Assembly: GCA_014549065.1 (NCBI GenBank)
Contig: JACDOX010000017.1
Location: 7,494,808 to 7,558,807, forward strand
Source of the DNA: Cardinalis cardinalis
Taxonomy: Eukaryota > Chordata > Aves > Passeriformes > Cardinalidae
Direction of reading: 5' to 3'
Length of the DNA stretch: 64,000 nt
The position numbers and the translations under genes were made by a program. The notes under the pieces were generated by a model. It did not search any database. It was given only the letters and a program-made list of their open reading frames with translations, and was not told the DNA's origin. This document shows positions 37,441-50,494 of the stretch, piece by piece. Within the stretch, counting starts at the first letter, position 1. Every line of letters begins with the position of its first letter.

Positions 37441-40400
37441 ATATCAGGATACCTTCTGACTAATAGTTGCATACCTATAACAGAGAGAAATAGGTATTAT
37501 TACCTGAAAAAGCTTTATGGAAATCATTTCGTTTGTGACCAAAGACCAACATGATCCTGTTGGTATTTCCCCTTCACTTGAGGCAACAGCAAAAGTCAAT
37601 CAACTCAACTAAGTAAATAACTGACTCTTTGTAATTCTGAGGGCTTCTTGCTAGTTTAATTATAAGAGAAAATTAGTTTGTGTGATTTAACCTTAAGAAT
37701 ATAAACCTTGTCATTCAGGGATTATGTAAACTCAGGGTCAAATCCTACAGTGGAGTCCACTTTCACTTAGAACCCCTGAAAAACTAGAGAGATTTGACAT
37801 TTCGGTATTAAATTTAACAGCATGAAGTACTCTGAAATATCAGCTTGGTTCTCTGATTAATTTTTACAGGACTTACATTGGCTAAGTATTTTAAAAAGGA
37901 TGCTCTAATGAAAAATCCTGAAATTAGAAATGCTCAGCAAATAATGACTTTTTCTGCAGATATAAAAATATTAAAGTTATTTATCTCCATACATCCTCTG
38001 TTTGTTTTCAAAACATAGTTTGTAAAGCTAATCAGACCATTTTCCTCCTCCCATCAGGGAGAAAGAGACAGAGAACAAAATATAAAACATGGTGAAAAAG
38101 AATGGGGGCTGAAATCAAACAGGAGAGGAATGGGTTAGGGGTAGAATGGGATAAGAGGAAAGGGGAGGTAAGGAANGAAGTCTCATGAAAGTCTAAAGTT
38201 ATAAGAATTCAACCACCTCCAGTATTTCAAGAGGTTAAGGAGATAAGCAAATACACGCCTGCTTTCAGACCNTCTACTTGTAATGCTATAAAGAGTGACT
38301 TACAGTGAGAGTCAAAGTCATCAGTGGAAAGATTCCCTGCACTCATCTTTAGATGTTCTGTATGAAATACAACATGATTTGGCTATAAGGTTTTGATGAC
38401 AAACAAAAGACTTAACATATCATCAGAGAAATTCAGCCTGTGAGCTGGGGGAGATAAAGACCAAGAATGAATTTTGGCACACTACAGCTTTCAGAAAAAG
38501 TGCAGAACATAACTCAGTGAGTTTTCTTGTGTATCATCCATCATGTTTCCTCCCATGAACTGCACAGTCAAAACATATACCATATGACTACAACATCCAT
38601 GTTCATTTTCCCTCTTCACCAAAAATNAAGTTTTCACAAAAATATCTGGAAAATTCCAATGCTTCTACTATTGACATAACTCCAATACTGACCAGCTATA
38701 CAGAAAAATAACTCTTGAAACCTTTTTACTGTATACATCTTCTGCCATTAATCAGATTTAAATAAACATAGCTTTTCTCCATCACCCATGTTTATCTAGT
38801 TACAGCAAAGTCCTCACTCCAGTGCTCCAGTCTCAAAGCAGCGGATCAGCCCCTCAGCCAGGAACACTGCACTCCNTGATGCATGAGGGAGTTTGCTCAA
38901 GTGTTGTGTATAAAAACCAGCCAACATTGAANGATATCTGAGTTTTAACCCAAACATTAACATTTCCTTACTAGAACTATCGACTCTCTAATATTTATAT
39001 TGGTGTGTGTTTACTGTTGTAATTCTATTTATAGAAAGTACTGCCAGTGTATGAATCTCTTGCTGTTCATACATTAGATTTAGTTCATGATTTTACATGG
39101 CGTAGCACTACTTGTACCATAAGTGACAGGACAGCAAGAATTTACATCATATCATGAAAAACTGTTAAACGTACACCACAATCAAAATCTAAAACAGTAT
39201 AATTCAGTGTAGTCTGATACTTTTAGTGACATTAGCCCTAAGCAGAAAACAAGAAAACATAAGATTATATCTTTGGTTCTGCCACTCACCTGCTATGTAA
39301 CCACGGTAAAATAATGATGGTTGCCTACTTCCATTTCTCCTCCTCTTCGCTTCTTAGGTGCATTAGGCAATAATTATAGGCAATAATTTTGCTGGAGGGT
39401 ATAGGTACAAGCATAATCCTATAATATTACCAAAAGACAACANGGGCCTTTAAAGATTAATTACGTTTCATATTTCTATGCTTTTGATTACCTGACTGGA
39501 AGATTACCCGGTGAGTCACAAGAACATTGCACAGACTGACAGCTACACAGGACACCAGGATGTGCAGTAATAGACCTCTGNTACAATTTATCCAAACTTA
39601 CTGCAACTATGGTTTGAAAGACAGCCAAGATATTGAAATAAAACAGAAAATAAAAAAGAAGCTGTGACAAGTGCTTCATTACTTCCATTTACACTTAAGA
39701 CACTTGAACAGTTGTTATTGAATGCCAGAAAGAAGTGTTGCTCCATTTTATAAAAAGAGAATTCGAGCAGAGCTGCAAGAGTGGCTGAGTGAACTTCGAG
39801 AGCTTTGTTATCTTGGGGCTATCATAAAGGCTGAACATGCAAATTTATCCANACCTTTCCATAAACTGAAAAGAGGTGGAAAAACAAAATAATGTTGCAG
39901 TTTTGCAGATGGCACGCCTTGCAAGCTCAGCTCTAACAGCCACATCTGAGGCTTCTCACACAGTAGAGCTCTACCTACAGATTTGTCAGTTGTTCTGAGA
40001 TCCCCCAAGGGCACTGCTGTGGCTACAGCAGAAATGCTCTGTGTGAATTAATGTGATCTCTCATTACATCCAAATCCCATCCATGTTTCAGTCCTGATAT
40101 GATGATGTGTCTTTTGTTTATTCTTCTCTTGTCTCATATTCCTTTAAGATCAGGTGGCTGAGCAAGTTCTCCTTGAATAGCTAACTTTTTCAACTTTAAC
40201 AGCCTACTGCTGTCCCAGGCTTACAGAGACATATAATCCAACCCTACCATCCCATAGCTATTCAGTAATAGAGAGGAATTCCCTCAGCAATGTCTTCATA
40301 ATATTTAGAAGAACTCTGAAGTTGAACAGAAATTTTCTCAAATCTTCCAACACCATCAGTGGTCTTGAAATAATCTTCTCTAAATTCTACAAGAGCTTGG

Positions 40401-41580
40401 TAGCCAGGACCCAAGTCTCATGAACCTAAGCCCATTACCCTAACCATTGTCATCTTGAGCAAATGTCTTTTTGTAATAATGGAAATCGATCAAATTTTTT
40501 TTCAACCTCAAAAAGCTGAAGACTCCAAACAGTCTTTAAGTAACCCTCCCTTCATTCAGGAGTTCACCTAGTAATTCCTTTCCTCTTGAATTCCAAGTAT
40601 AAGTACAACTATATGAATGAGAAACGTTTGCCCACATAAATAAAAGCTGCCTTGCCTGGTCCCTCATTAGTACAACCTGTCCTTTGTTTTCAGCTTCTGG
40701 ATGAGAGGAACAGATACACACTGTATTCATTAGAGTCCTCATTACGACTCTCACTACAAGAACAAGACACCCTAATTGTAAGACAGATGAGAAAGACAGT
40801 GGCATCCTGTAGTACTGTGACCTTTCCAACACTTCATATTTTGACTTGCTGACCATTCCATCTGCTTGTTGCACACTGCAGGGAAGAACAGGATAGTCAT
40901 GCATGACGGCAGCTGGGAGGGAAGTTAACCCATTACTGTAAACCAATGTAATCTCACTACAAGTTTTAGTTCAGTCCTGTCTCGAGTCCCGCTAAACAGC
41001 CAGGGCTTACCCTGCATTTCTGTTAACAGTGGCAATACACATTTTTATTGCATCTCTGAGATCACACTCACAGATCAAGCTTCTTTTGTGAAAAAGCAAT
41101 GATGGATTACTATTCTGGGCAACCCTTTACAAAAAGTGACAAATCACTTTTAATTCCTTGGATATTCATTATCATAACACTAATCCATCTGGCATTAAGG
41201 AAGGAATAATACTCAGGCCTGTATTCTTTCCTTGGCAATTTAGTACAAGTCTTGAATAGCTTTTGAGATTTTATTATCAGCAATCCTCAGGTACTTTCAT
41301 ATCACATAAAATACTCCAAAATGTTACTGAGACTAATGCCTCAGAATTTTTGTAACTTGACTTGAATATTACAGCATGAAGTTCTTCAGATAAGACTTGG
41401 CCTTTCCAACAGCAGTGGCACTTGATAACATCATTACTCCTCATTGACTCTAAAAACTGTCAGAACTCCTTGCTGAGCATAAATGTTTGCAAAACTAAAG
41501 AAAATAAAAGCCTGAAGCAATTGAGAGTCCATACCAGGGAAAATGGGACAGACTGAATCTCTCTCTCTCCAAGTAGACCT
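37441..41580. other. non-coding stretch
   Basis: No exon, RNA gene or clear transposon. A purine-rich patch lies at about 38055-38180. A segment near 40220-40290 vaguely recalls a CR1 terminus but does not continue as one. The 136-codon minus frame at 40536-40946 has no recognisable product. Confidence 0.5.
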
Positions 41581-41874
41581 GCAGACCTTAATAGCACCTT
41601 CCATCACCTAAAGGTGACCTAGAAAAAAGCCAGAGANGGACTTCAGAAAAGGGCACATTAAATAAGAAGGAATGGCCTAAAGCGAAAGAGGGCAAGTTTA
41701 GATCAAGTACTAAAAAGAAATGCTTCACCTTGTGGGTGGGGGCACTGGGAGAGGTTGCCCCAAAAATTTGCCAATGTCCTACTCCTGAAAGTATTTACGG
41801 CCAGCTTGGATGAACGCCTTCCTGATCTGGGGGAAGGTGTTTCTAAGGTCTCTTCCAATTGAAACCATTCTCTG
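41581..41874 (+). mobile_element. CR1 LINE, 5'-truncated 3' end
   Basis: Chicken-repeat-1 (CR1) elements are the main LINE of bird genomes and are usually short 3' fragments. This copy shows the characteristic order of the CR1 3' end. A block resembling the 'accttatagcaccttcca' region comes first (from 41581), then an AAAGAGGGCAAGTTTAGAT block, then GGCACTGGGAGAGGTTGCCC (about 41741-41760). A CTGAAAGTATTTACGGCCAGCTTGGATG-type block follows, then the terminal AAGGTCTCTTCCAATTGAAACCATTCT motif ending at 41874. The final ATTCTATGA 8-mer repeats of young copies are absent or decayed. Many substitutions and small deletions are visible, so this is an old inactive copy. The few short open frames over it encode nothing. 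Confidence 0.88.
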
Positions 41875-41934
41875 TAGGAAGTCATAATTTTAAGCCACAA
41901 GCTGTGAAAAACACTGCTCCAACAATGACCAGAA

Positions 41935-41972
41935 ATATATATACATATANACATATATATATAAATGTACAT
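41935..41972. repeat. AT-rich microsatellite next to CR1
   Basis: Interrupted ATAT/ACATAT units, including one N, about 60 bp beyond the CR1 terminus. CR1 is not known for AT tails, so the proximity is probably incidental. Confidence 0.8.
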
Positions 41973-42719
41973 ATCTTTAAATAAAACTTCAATTCTTTTT
42001 AAGACTATGAATGAAGAACTATGGTAAAATATTACCAATCCAAGATCTATATCCATGTCTCCTTTCTCGGATGACTGAGCCTTGGAAGCAGTCTGAGAAG
42101 GGTAAACCTCCCCAAGATGTGGCCAAGGGCCAAGAACAGGAAGGAGGTGGGTTACAGAATTGTGGGAACAGTTTCAAGGCAACAGTCCAGACTAGAAACA
42201 GGAAAAAGAAATACAGCAGAGAAGAAGGTGTCAGATATTTAAAAGAGCAACAAAATTAATAAAAGGGCAACAAATGGAATAAAATTCTACACAAAATCGA
42301 ACAGGCAGTCAGCGGAGGGCTGAAAGAATGAGCAGGAGTTGGTTACAGGAGCGCAGAAGTTATTCTAAGAAACAGAAAGGGAAGCAGAGCTACAGGAAAG
42401 CAATTGAATTTGAGATACTGAATTTAAGACAGCAGTGGTCCAACAGAATATGTTAAATATATAGCCAAAACACAAAACTGCTTTAGTGTTACTAGGAGGT
42501 CTAGAGGAATGCATAAAGGCAAAATATTACCTTCCCAAGAGCACATCTAAGAGTACACATATCCACGTGGGAAATCTGATGGAAATTTGATTGTCAAAAT
42601 TAACCAACAAAAACCCAAAGCAAAATCCAACAACAGCAAAAATACAATCTCAAAAATGGGCAACAACCTGGTATTTTGGCTTCTTAAAGTTTGATAAAGC
42701 TACACTTTTCTAATTGCTC

Positions 42720-43080
42720 TTTCCCTAAATACTATTCAGTATGTAAATAATCCTNGTCATGAGGAATTAATAATTCATAAATCATGAAGTTAAAATTAAT
42801 TTTCCCATGTCTGATTTTCTTTAAAAAAGGCATTATACACAGTGGAAATGAAAATGGCTCAAGCTGTTTTACACTGACTAAATGCATTCATGTTTTCTAT
42901 AGACAACTCTTTCTCTTTGTATGAGAACTGTTAAGTCTTATTAATATTATTATTTAATAAGATTAGTAAAAATTAAACTCCATCATTTAAAAACCCGAGA
43001 AACATGCTTCCCTTTGTTTACAGGTAATTAGGTAATTTTAAACCAGCACACAGAGAAAGAAATTAATTAATGGGGGAGGA
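42720..43080. promoter_or_regulatory. candidate conserved non-coding element
   Basis: Very rich in homeodomain-like cores: GAATTAATAATTC, AAATTAATTTT, GGTAATTAGGTAATTTT and AAATTAATTAATG. It also has an AT hairpin with perfect 9-bp arms (42936-42944 and 42954-42962). There is no open frame of note and no simple tandem repeat. Of the TAAT-rich segments in this window it is among the densest. Conservation has not been tested. Confidence 0.35.
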
Positions 43081-46000
43081 GGGGANACAATGACTAGAGA
43101 GAAGCTGACTGGTACTGTATGAGAACTAAGGCACACTGCTGTTTCACATATTCCAGTTACATAGCAGTATCTAAAGNACAGAGAATTTGAAATGCACAGA
43201 ATTTTGCAATGCATTAACTACCTTTCCTGTTAAATAAACCATTTAAATTCTGTACNACAAATGAGGAAATGGACAGATTGTAAGATTTTTCACAGAGCCT
43301 TTTCAGGTACATTTATAAAACAACATTGTGAGTCAGTGATGTGTCCAGTGCTGGAGTGCAGAAACTCCTGGCATTGAAATAAGATGCAGAGTGGTATCTG
43401 CAATCATCTAAGGGATTAGTCCTCATGTTGCATGTTTTGTTTCTCTAAAAAGCCTTTGATATGCAANCAGTGTTGGAGTATGTGACTTACTGATGCTCAA
43501 CATGCAGCAAGTCAAATGTACATGTAACTGCTGAGGCCCTCATGCTGGTTTTCCCTAAATCACAGAATGGATTCAACATAAGATTTTGTGCTTAACCACA
43601 GCCTGCAAAAGGAGTCTCCAAATTACCTAAATCAGCTACTCCAACACATGCTTAAGAAATACACATACTGAGGGCTGCAGGACAAATGGACAGGACCAAC
43701 CACAAGCAGAACACGCTTCTGCACTAAGGGTTTGGCAAATACATTAAACATGTGAAAAAGTCACTGAGCTCAAAAAACTGAGTGCATAGGAAACAATTTT
43801 GTACCATTCTGAGATAAAGGACTGCAATCATTCATTAGTAACAGAGCAGCCATTTACCTACTCATGACTCAGACTGTGTGAAGACCAGATCCCTCCAACT
43901 CCTTAAACTCCAATTCAGAGAGGCATTTAACCATGTACTTAGCACTAAGCGCACACACATGCCAATTCTTATTCATCAAAAGGTCACATGTACACTTAAA
44001 GGTGACGCAGGATTGAACACTTTGGCATTTGAACAGGGTGCCCAGGCCCTCTCTGTTGTGAATTTTTGCAGCTTGGCAGCCAAGGAGAGCAGGGCCTGCC
44101 CCGCACTGGAAGCCTGGGCAGTTGAGTCCAGACTCCTCCCATTTCTCACCTATAAATTTGCTATACTGTGCTGGAAAAGTCCTTTCATTAATATGTTTTG
44201 TGGGTCAAAGCATAAACAAATATTCTCAACTTGTCCATCACCCGTGTAAAGGGAAATCCCTTCCATTCCCTTCAAGAGGCTCTGAGGCAAAGATACACAT
44301 TCTTCACCTCTCAGCAATGCGGGGCACACTTGATTTACACACCAAGTAATGGCCTTGATTCTGGTGTATATGACCAGCAACTCCTGATCATTTAAAGGCG
44401 ACTCCTGAACCTTGAATCTTCACACTGGTTTGTGAGTTGCAGGTTTTGGCTTGGGGNTTTCGGTTTTGATTCTTGGTTTGGTTTTTATTGGGTTTTGTCT
44501 TGGTTTGCATTTTGGGGTTTTCATGCTTCTTTTTTTAATCCTTTTGGTTTGGTGTGGGGGANGTAACCAAAAAAGGAAACAGAACAATACCCCAGGACTT
44601 CAGCCTTCAGATGTTATTCTCTCATTATTTAAACATAAGCNGGCATTGATTAAGATGTTCCTGAAAATGAACTTCTGCAGTTAACCAACATCAAAGTCCG
44701 GTACTAGCATATTTGAACAAGATACCAATATTTCCACTAAAAATTCTATTTCAAGTACAGTGTGAAAGGGTGATAAATTATGTGAAAGTACACCCCTACA
44801 GAACACCCAGATGTGGTCAAATTGAACATAAAACTAATGATTATAAGTCATTAGGCTGACATAGAAAGTCTGTGATACCAAAAGATTAGAGTACAAAGCC
44901 ATGTGACTGCCCAGATTATGGGACAGACACCAGGGTGCAGAGCATAAGACATGTAACTTGATAATAGTAAAAAATATATCCTTCTTTCAGTCTTAGCTTA
45001 GTGAAGTGAAAAAATCTTAGGAAATAAAATGGATGCGCATCTTGATACTCTGTGTCATACAGTGCCTTTCATGTAACACTTCCCTATTTACCACTATTAA
45101 CATGCCATTTGTGCTAGATCATCCTCAGTCAAGAAAATAAATGTCAGGCTTTTCTTGAAAGACCTCTACACTCTTGTTTTGAAATACCAATTGGTCATAC
45201 TGATTTAAAGAAATACCAGTCTAGTCAAATTATCTTGAAAATTCATTTTTGGTCTTTCTACTTCTCCTACCTTAATTCAACTCTATTAATTACAGTGTTT
45301 TTCTCAGTAAGAACTTTGCTGTTACAAAATCAGAAATGTAATTTTCAAAACCAGTCAAATAGTACAGGATTATAAATCCAATTTCAGCTATGGTAGAAAT
45401 ACAAACACAGCAGATTTGCACCATTTTTTTTAAGGATGCTGCTGTATCAGTACTATAAATATAACAGTGTCTGTAAAAAAANAAACAAATCAGAAGCATC
45501 TACAACATTGTGTATAATTTTTAAGATAGTATTTGCTAGCTCCCTAATCCAGAAGGCATTTTTAGAATTTTGGTAAGACATTACAGCTTAGACATGGCCA
45601 CCTTCTTTGCTAAGGCAACCAAGAGAGTGCTCTCTCTACTTAACATCTTCAGTGCTGATAGACTGCTCAGTGATCTCCTGGCACCATAGTTCCCAAGAGN
45701 GTCTATGTTCAAATGAAGCGGTATCTGAGGATTCTCACCACAGCTATTATTTCCTAGGTGTACCTGGTGGAAGTCTATCAGCATTAGAAAAGTTAATTAG
45801 TCAACTGAGAGCTGGAATCTCACCAGGCTAATTTTTGCTGTCAGGGATAATGATAGATTTTTCAAGCCTTAAACCAACAATTGGTGCAAAAGATCAACTC
45901 ACTAATGATTGTCAATTAGTCGTGTGACTGTTGACTTCATTTTTCTGCCTTTGAAAAACATGTCATACTCATTCAACAACAGCCCAAGCCACCTGTATTT

Positions 46001-49000
46001 TGCAGCTGTGAAAATACAGATATTCCAAATGAATCCCCAGAGACACCAGAGCCAAATGTTTTTCAGTAAACAGTAAAAGCCTTATCATTGTAGTGTTATT
46101 AACTATGTTAATTTGTCTAGCAAAGCACAGTGCAGCATTCATAACTACAGAATAACACAAACATTTCTAACAATAAACGAAGTAATTCATTGCATTCGCT
46201 TATAACTGTCTTCACACAAGGACTAAAAACAAGATTCCAGTTAGAAAACTGAAGGTTGCCTCGCAGAGCACTGTCATCTTCAACAGACATGACTGCATTA
46301 AGATAGAGAGTTTGAATGTTCAGGTACATAATCTATAATTGTTGCAGCAGCAGAAGAGGTGGAGCGGCTCTATAAAGGAGAGCAACACTTTACAGAAAGC
46401 TTCAGGTAAGAGAAATTTACCTTTAACCCAACTGAACACAGCCTGTACTTTGGCAAGTATTTCCTTTCACATGAAAGAACACATTTCAGTGAAAGATTTC
46501 AAAGCATCACCTCACTGTATAATCTCAGCAACCACAGCCCAGGAAGTAATGGGANCTTGAAGTCGTCCTAATAAATAAGCACATGCTTATCCAAAGTAAA
46601 TAGAAGGCTCTACTCTCANAGCTAATTCTCAAATGGGTGTGAAGTTTTCCCCTCATACTAACTCAAGGTGGGCCTCAAACTGAGTTGTTTGATAGAGTAT
46701 CTCTGCCTCCACTCTATCCCTGCCACTCCCACATGATTAGCAGAGGCATCANGTAGTCCTAATCACAGCAATACTTTTAGCAAAATCTCCACTATTAGAN
46801 ATCCAGTCAGAATCAAACTTGACTTTTACTNTTCTTTCACATTTATTTGTGTAGGNTATTAGCAATATAGACACGGAAATAACACCCCAGCATTTAACTG
46901 ACAATGTTGAACACCGAAAACTTGGTTTTATGTGCAAAAAAACACACTACGGAGCCAGGCTCATGCAGAGAACTGTACAAACCCTCCTTGATTCCTAATC
47001 CTTTCAGCCTTTTTATCACCCCACCAGGCCCCCAATAAAAAATCTCTACTACAATCAGTTTAGCACCCTTTACCAAGCTTTTTAGCCTTGCATGGCAAGG
47101 TCAGTCATCTCACATGAAAAGGAACATGTTCTCTTCCATCTCTCTCCAGCTGTTCCTGATGGATACAGAAGGTCTGGCTGTGTCCTAAAAGCCTTCTACA
47201 CTGACTTTTATGGTCACAACCANTCTGCCTCAGCCCTTGTTACTTGAAAAAGGAACAGAAAATGCAAGGATCAGCCTCTGAAGACACAGTATGAGGCTGA
47301 CAGATCTATTTCCCAGATCTTACAGATAGGAGTAACAAGTTCCCAAGGGACTGCAGGAGGACCAGTCAGACAAAGCCCTGGTGAACAGGCACACACACCA
47401 GACTTAGAACATGAAGCTCTGAAAGTTATTATAACATATTGCAATATGCCTTACAGAAGATTTACAGAGACTGCTATCCAGGCTCTACAGAAAGGCAAAT
47501 ATCAATACATGTACAGATCTAACATGCCTTCCTGAACTACCTGGCATAATTACTTTCCCAGAGAACCTGTTCATTATTTTGGAAAAAAGATAATTTTAAG
47601 AAATCTCTTAAAATAAGATCCCTGTGATTTCAATCAGAGAATGAAAATTGATAAAATTTCACTGTGTTATAGATGGAAAAAAAAAGGCCTTGGGAAGCTG
47701 AGCAACCAGTTAAGGTCCCCTCACACATCAGTGGTGCTGAAAGGAATTAAGCTGTAACACTAATTTATTTACCATTAAAATCTGAGTAATTTATATACAC
47801 CGAAAAGTGGTTTAGGCTTACTTTAATAGTTCAATTAGAAGTTCCATTATCACTCAAGTGTTAGGAACTTGTTNAGTAAAGATGGTTAAAATTGTCCCAG
47901 ACAATAATAATAAAATGTTACTCAGATGTTGGAAGAGGGTGTACTTTTAGCTAATTTAATAATTTTAAATANGCCAGATTTCTCATAAAACTCCACCTGA
48001 GTTTTAAGGTCACAACCTAAGCATAAGGTCACACCATAAACAGCCTTGCTTGTAGAGCCACACCAGTCTCAGTCTGTGCTCCTTCTCCTAAAGGGTTTAT
48101 TTAATGGCTGCTACTTCCCACTGTCCTTCCTACATCTCATAATTTTCTTTCAACAACACTTCTCTCTTCTCCTCTCCTTATGTGTTCCTCTCCTTCTACC
48201 AGCGGTCTTCAACTTTTTCTGTGTATTTTAAGTCCCCCCAGAGCAAGCAAATGCTAAAGATTTAGTGAGTCAGAATTAAGGAGTACCTGATACTCTGAGT
48301 AAAAGCTAAAATTTATAAAAGGAGAAAAAGGTGTTCATCTCAATACATAAAAGCTGGCATGAGAAAACTCCCTCTGAGAAGCTGTGGGCACTCTATGCAA
48401 TGCATAACAACATCCAGGAAAAACAAGAGGTAATCTTAAAGCATAATGCTTGATTCTACCTTTATTGATAACTACTAAGATTCACTCAGAATGAAAACCT
48501 AGATAGACAAAATTCATCAGGATATATCATCTCCAAATTATAATATTTGAAGCTTGATATTTGATGAGCAGTTTTTGAGCCTCACCAAATCACATTTCCC
48601 ATCAGAAAGGGTTAGACCTATTTACTTATTTAGTAACTGCAGCTGAATGGATGGTGCAATTTCCTGATTCTGACAGCTGGCACACATAAAAAAACAACAA
48701 AACCCATGACAGATCTAATAAAAATCTCAAGAAGTGATACTGCCCCCTCTTACAAAAAGGCTATGAAGGCCAAATCTCCAAAGATGTTGAAAATACACTG
48801 CTCAATCAGATTGGAAGCTGTGAGTATTCAGCAATTCCAAAAAAAGAAACAAAAACAAAACACAAAGTACCGAGATCCCATCACATATCATGGTCTAGTA
48901 ATTAATGTACTCTATTTCTGCATGAATCATCACAAGGAAAGCTAATGCTAAAGCAACTTTTTAATTATAATTTTCCCAATTTCCCACNTGGAAAAACAAC

Positions 49001-49499
49001 TTTCAGTGATCTTAAAATTAGTATTCAGAATTCACAGGCTGGAGTGTAACTTCTTCTAATTCAGGTCCTGGCTTGAGAGTAATGAATGACAAGGAGAATC
49101 TTCTACCTGGTACTGAATTCTGTTCACCAGAATTCCCATGTTGATTTTTTCTACCAATNTTCTTTTTATTATTTATTTTTTAGAAAGCACACTCCTGGGA
49201 GTAGAGACTGCATTCTGATTTATGTCCACATGAAAAAACATTATTCCATCTTAACTGGGGATTTCCATCCTGCCTGGGGACTGAAATGAAGTAACCTCAT
49301 TTGTATCTTTAAAAGCAGGCAAACACAGTAAGCTGACCAGTAAATGGAGCAATGCCAGTTCAATTTGTAACTTCCATAGGTATATTTCAGGAATAGGGCA
49401 TGCTGTAATGAAGCTTGGTTGTTTTTTTGGTGTTTTTTATTTTACGTTAAATTTGGAGCTAGGCTAGACAACACATCATATGGGAAGAGGGGGAAAAAA
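43081..49499. other. non-coding stretch
   Basis: No coding exon recognised. A degenerate GGTTTT-type tract fills 44426-44562. A TAAT-rich segment at about 45840-45960 (with CTAATGATTGTCAATTAG) may be regulatory. Six single N calls cluster at 46556-46856. A 123-codon plus frame at 43878-44249 has no recognisable domain. Confidence 0.5.
44426..44562. repeat. degenerate G/T-rich tract
   Basis: About 140 bp of imperfect GGTTTT/TTGGTTT units on the plus strand with two N calls. Low-complexity sequence of a type frequent in birds. The open frame across it is an artefact of composition. Confidence 0.75.
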
Positions 49500-50494
49500 C
49501 TTCATGCCATTGGATTCTGTCTCAGCGGGGGCCGAGAGCTTGACTGTTCTTCGGTTATTGCTATGCTGAGTGCTAAGATGGCTGTTAAATATTTTATCAG
49601 CCAAGACTAAAACCAAGAAATGTGCTGAAAACAAGAGTTGAATGATCTCTGTTTTGAGTCTCACATTGTGTAGATACACAAGCAGGTTTTCTTTCCTTTT
49701 TTTTCCTCTCCTGCTTTTTCTATTTTCATTTCTCTCAGATGCCTCCCCCCAAAGCAGCTACTCTGAGGGTTTTCTTTTCCCCAGCAGCAGCTGCGGTACA
49801 GTGCACGTTATCAGGGCTGACAGTTAACCGAAGTAAACATAAGGACACAGCAGCATTAGGGTTGTCAGTCTGAAAATAGAATTTCGTTGTAATTCTCTGC
49901 GTGAGGTCTCGGAACAGCCGATGGCTGAATTAAGAACAGTGCTTTTGCAGATTTTATGGGACTGATGCATGTGACTATCCTCCCTTCCTCCCTCTGTCAC
50001 ACTAGAGGCTTGGATGATAGAANATCATGCAGTTATCTGTGTGTGTATGTATGCATGCACAGCAAAACATTTCTGTTCTCAGGTTCTAGTTNTTCTTTTC
50101 TTCTGTCAGCTCTTTAGAATGACTCCCTAACACCAAATACTCTTTCAGTTGTAGTGGGTGGGGACAACAACTAAAAAATGCTCCTTTACCACCTCACAGC
50201 CCACTTCCCCTTCCCCTCCCCTGCACACCCCAGAGANCCCCTCTTAAAATCCATTCTGCAGCAAACACTAACTTGCAGCTATCAATTTGTCTTTGCTTTC
50301 CACTGTCACCTGCTAATAACAGAATTTTTACCACCATCTGCAACACTGAGCTCTTCCTGCGGTTTCTCTCTGCCATTTCTAAGAATTTGACAAATAAATC
50401 ACATTTCTTCGGCAGATCAAATGAGAAAAATAGGGGCCCCGCATTCCGGCTTTGTTTCAGGGAGTTTAAATGACAGATGTGTGTCTCCTACACA
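49500..50494. other. shore of the CpG island, possible conserved upstream sequence
   Basis: CpG dinucleotides become more frequent than in the rest of the window before the island proper (for example around 49525-49555 and 49885-49925). A long pyrimidine tract at about 49688-49736 ends in CAG (49736-49738), resembling a plus-strand splice acceptor. No exon could be confirmed after it: the frame from the ATG at 49739 runs 44 codons to a stop and is not recognisable. Confidence 0.3.

Noticed and set aside
40220..40300. CR1-like terminus (ATAATCCAACCCTACC)
   Set aside because: Only a short resemblance to 'atctaatccaacccc'; the neighbouring sequence does not continue along the CR1 3' end.
40430..40450. 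Telomere-like CCCTAA motif
   Set aside because: A single unit only, not an interstitial telomeric array.
40536..40946. 136-codon minus frame
   Set aside because: No recognisable motif or family, no splice context and AT-rich non-coding composition.
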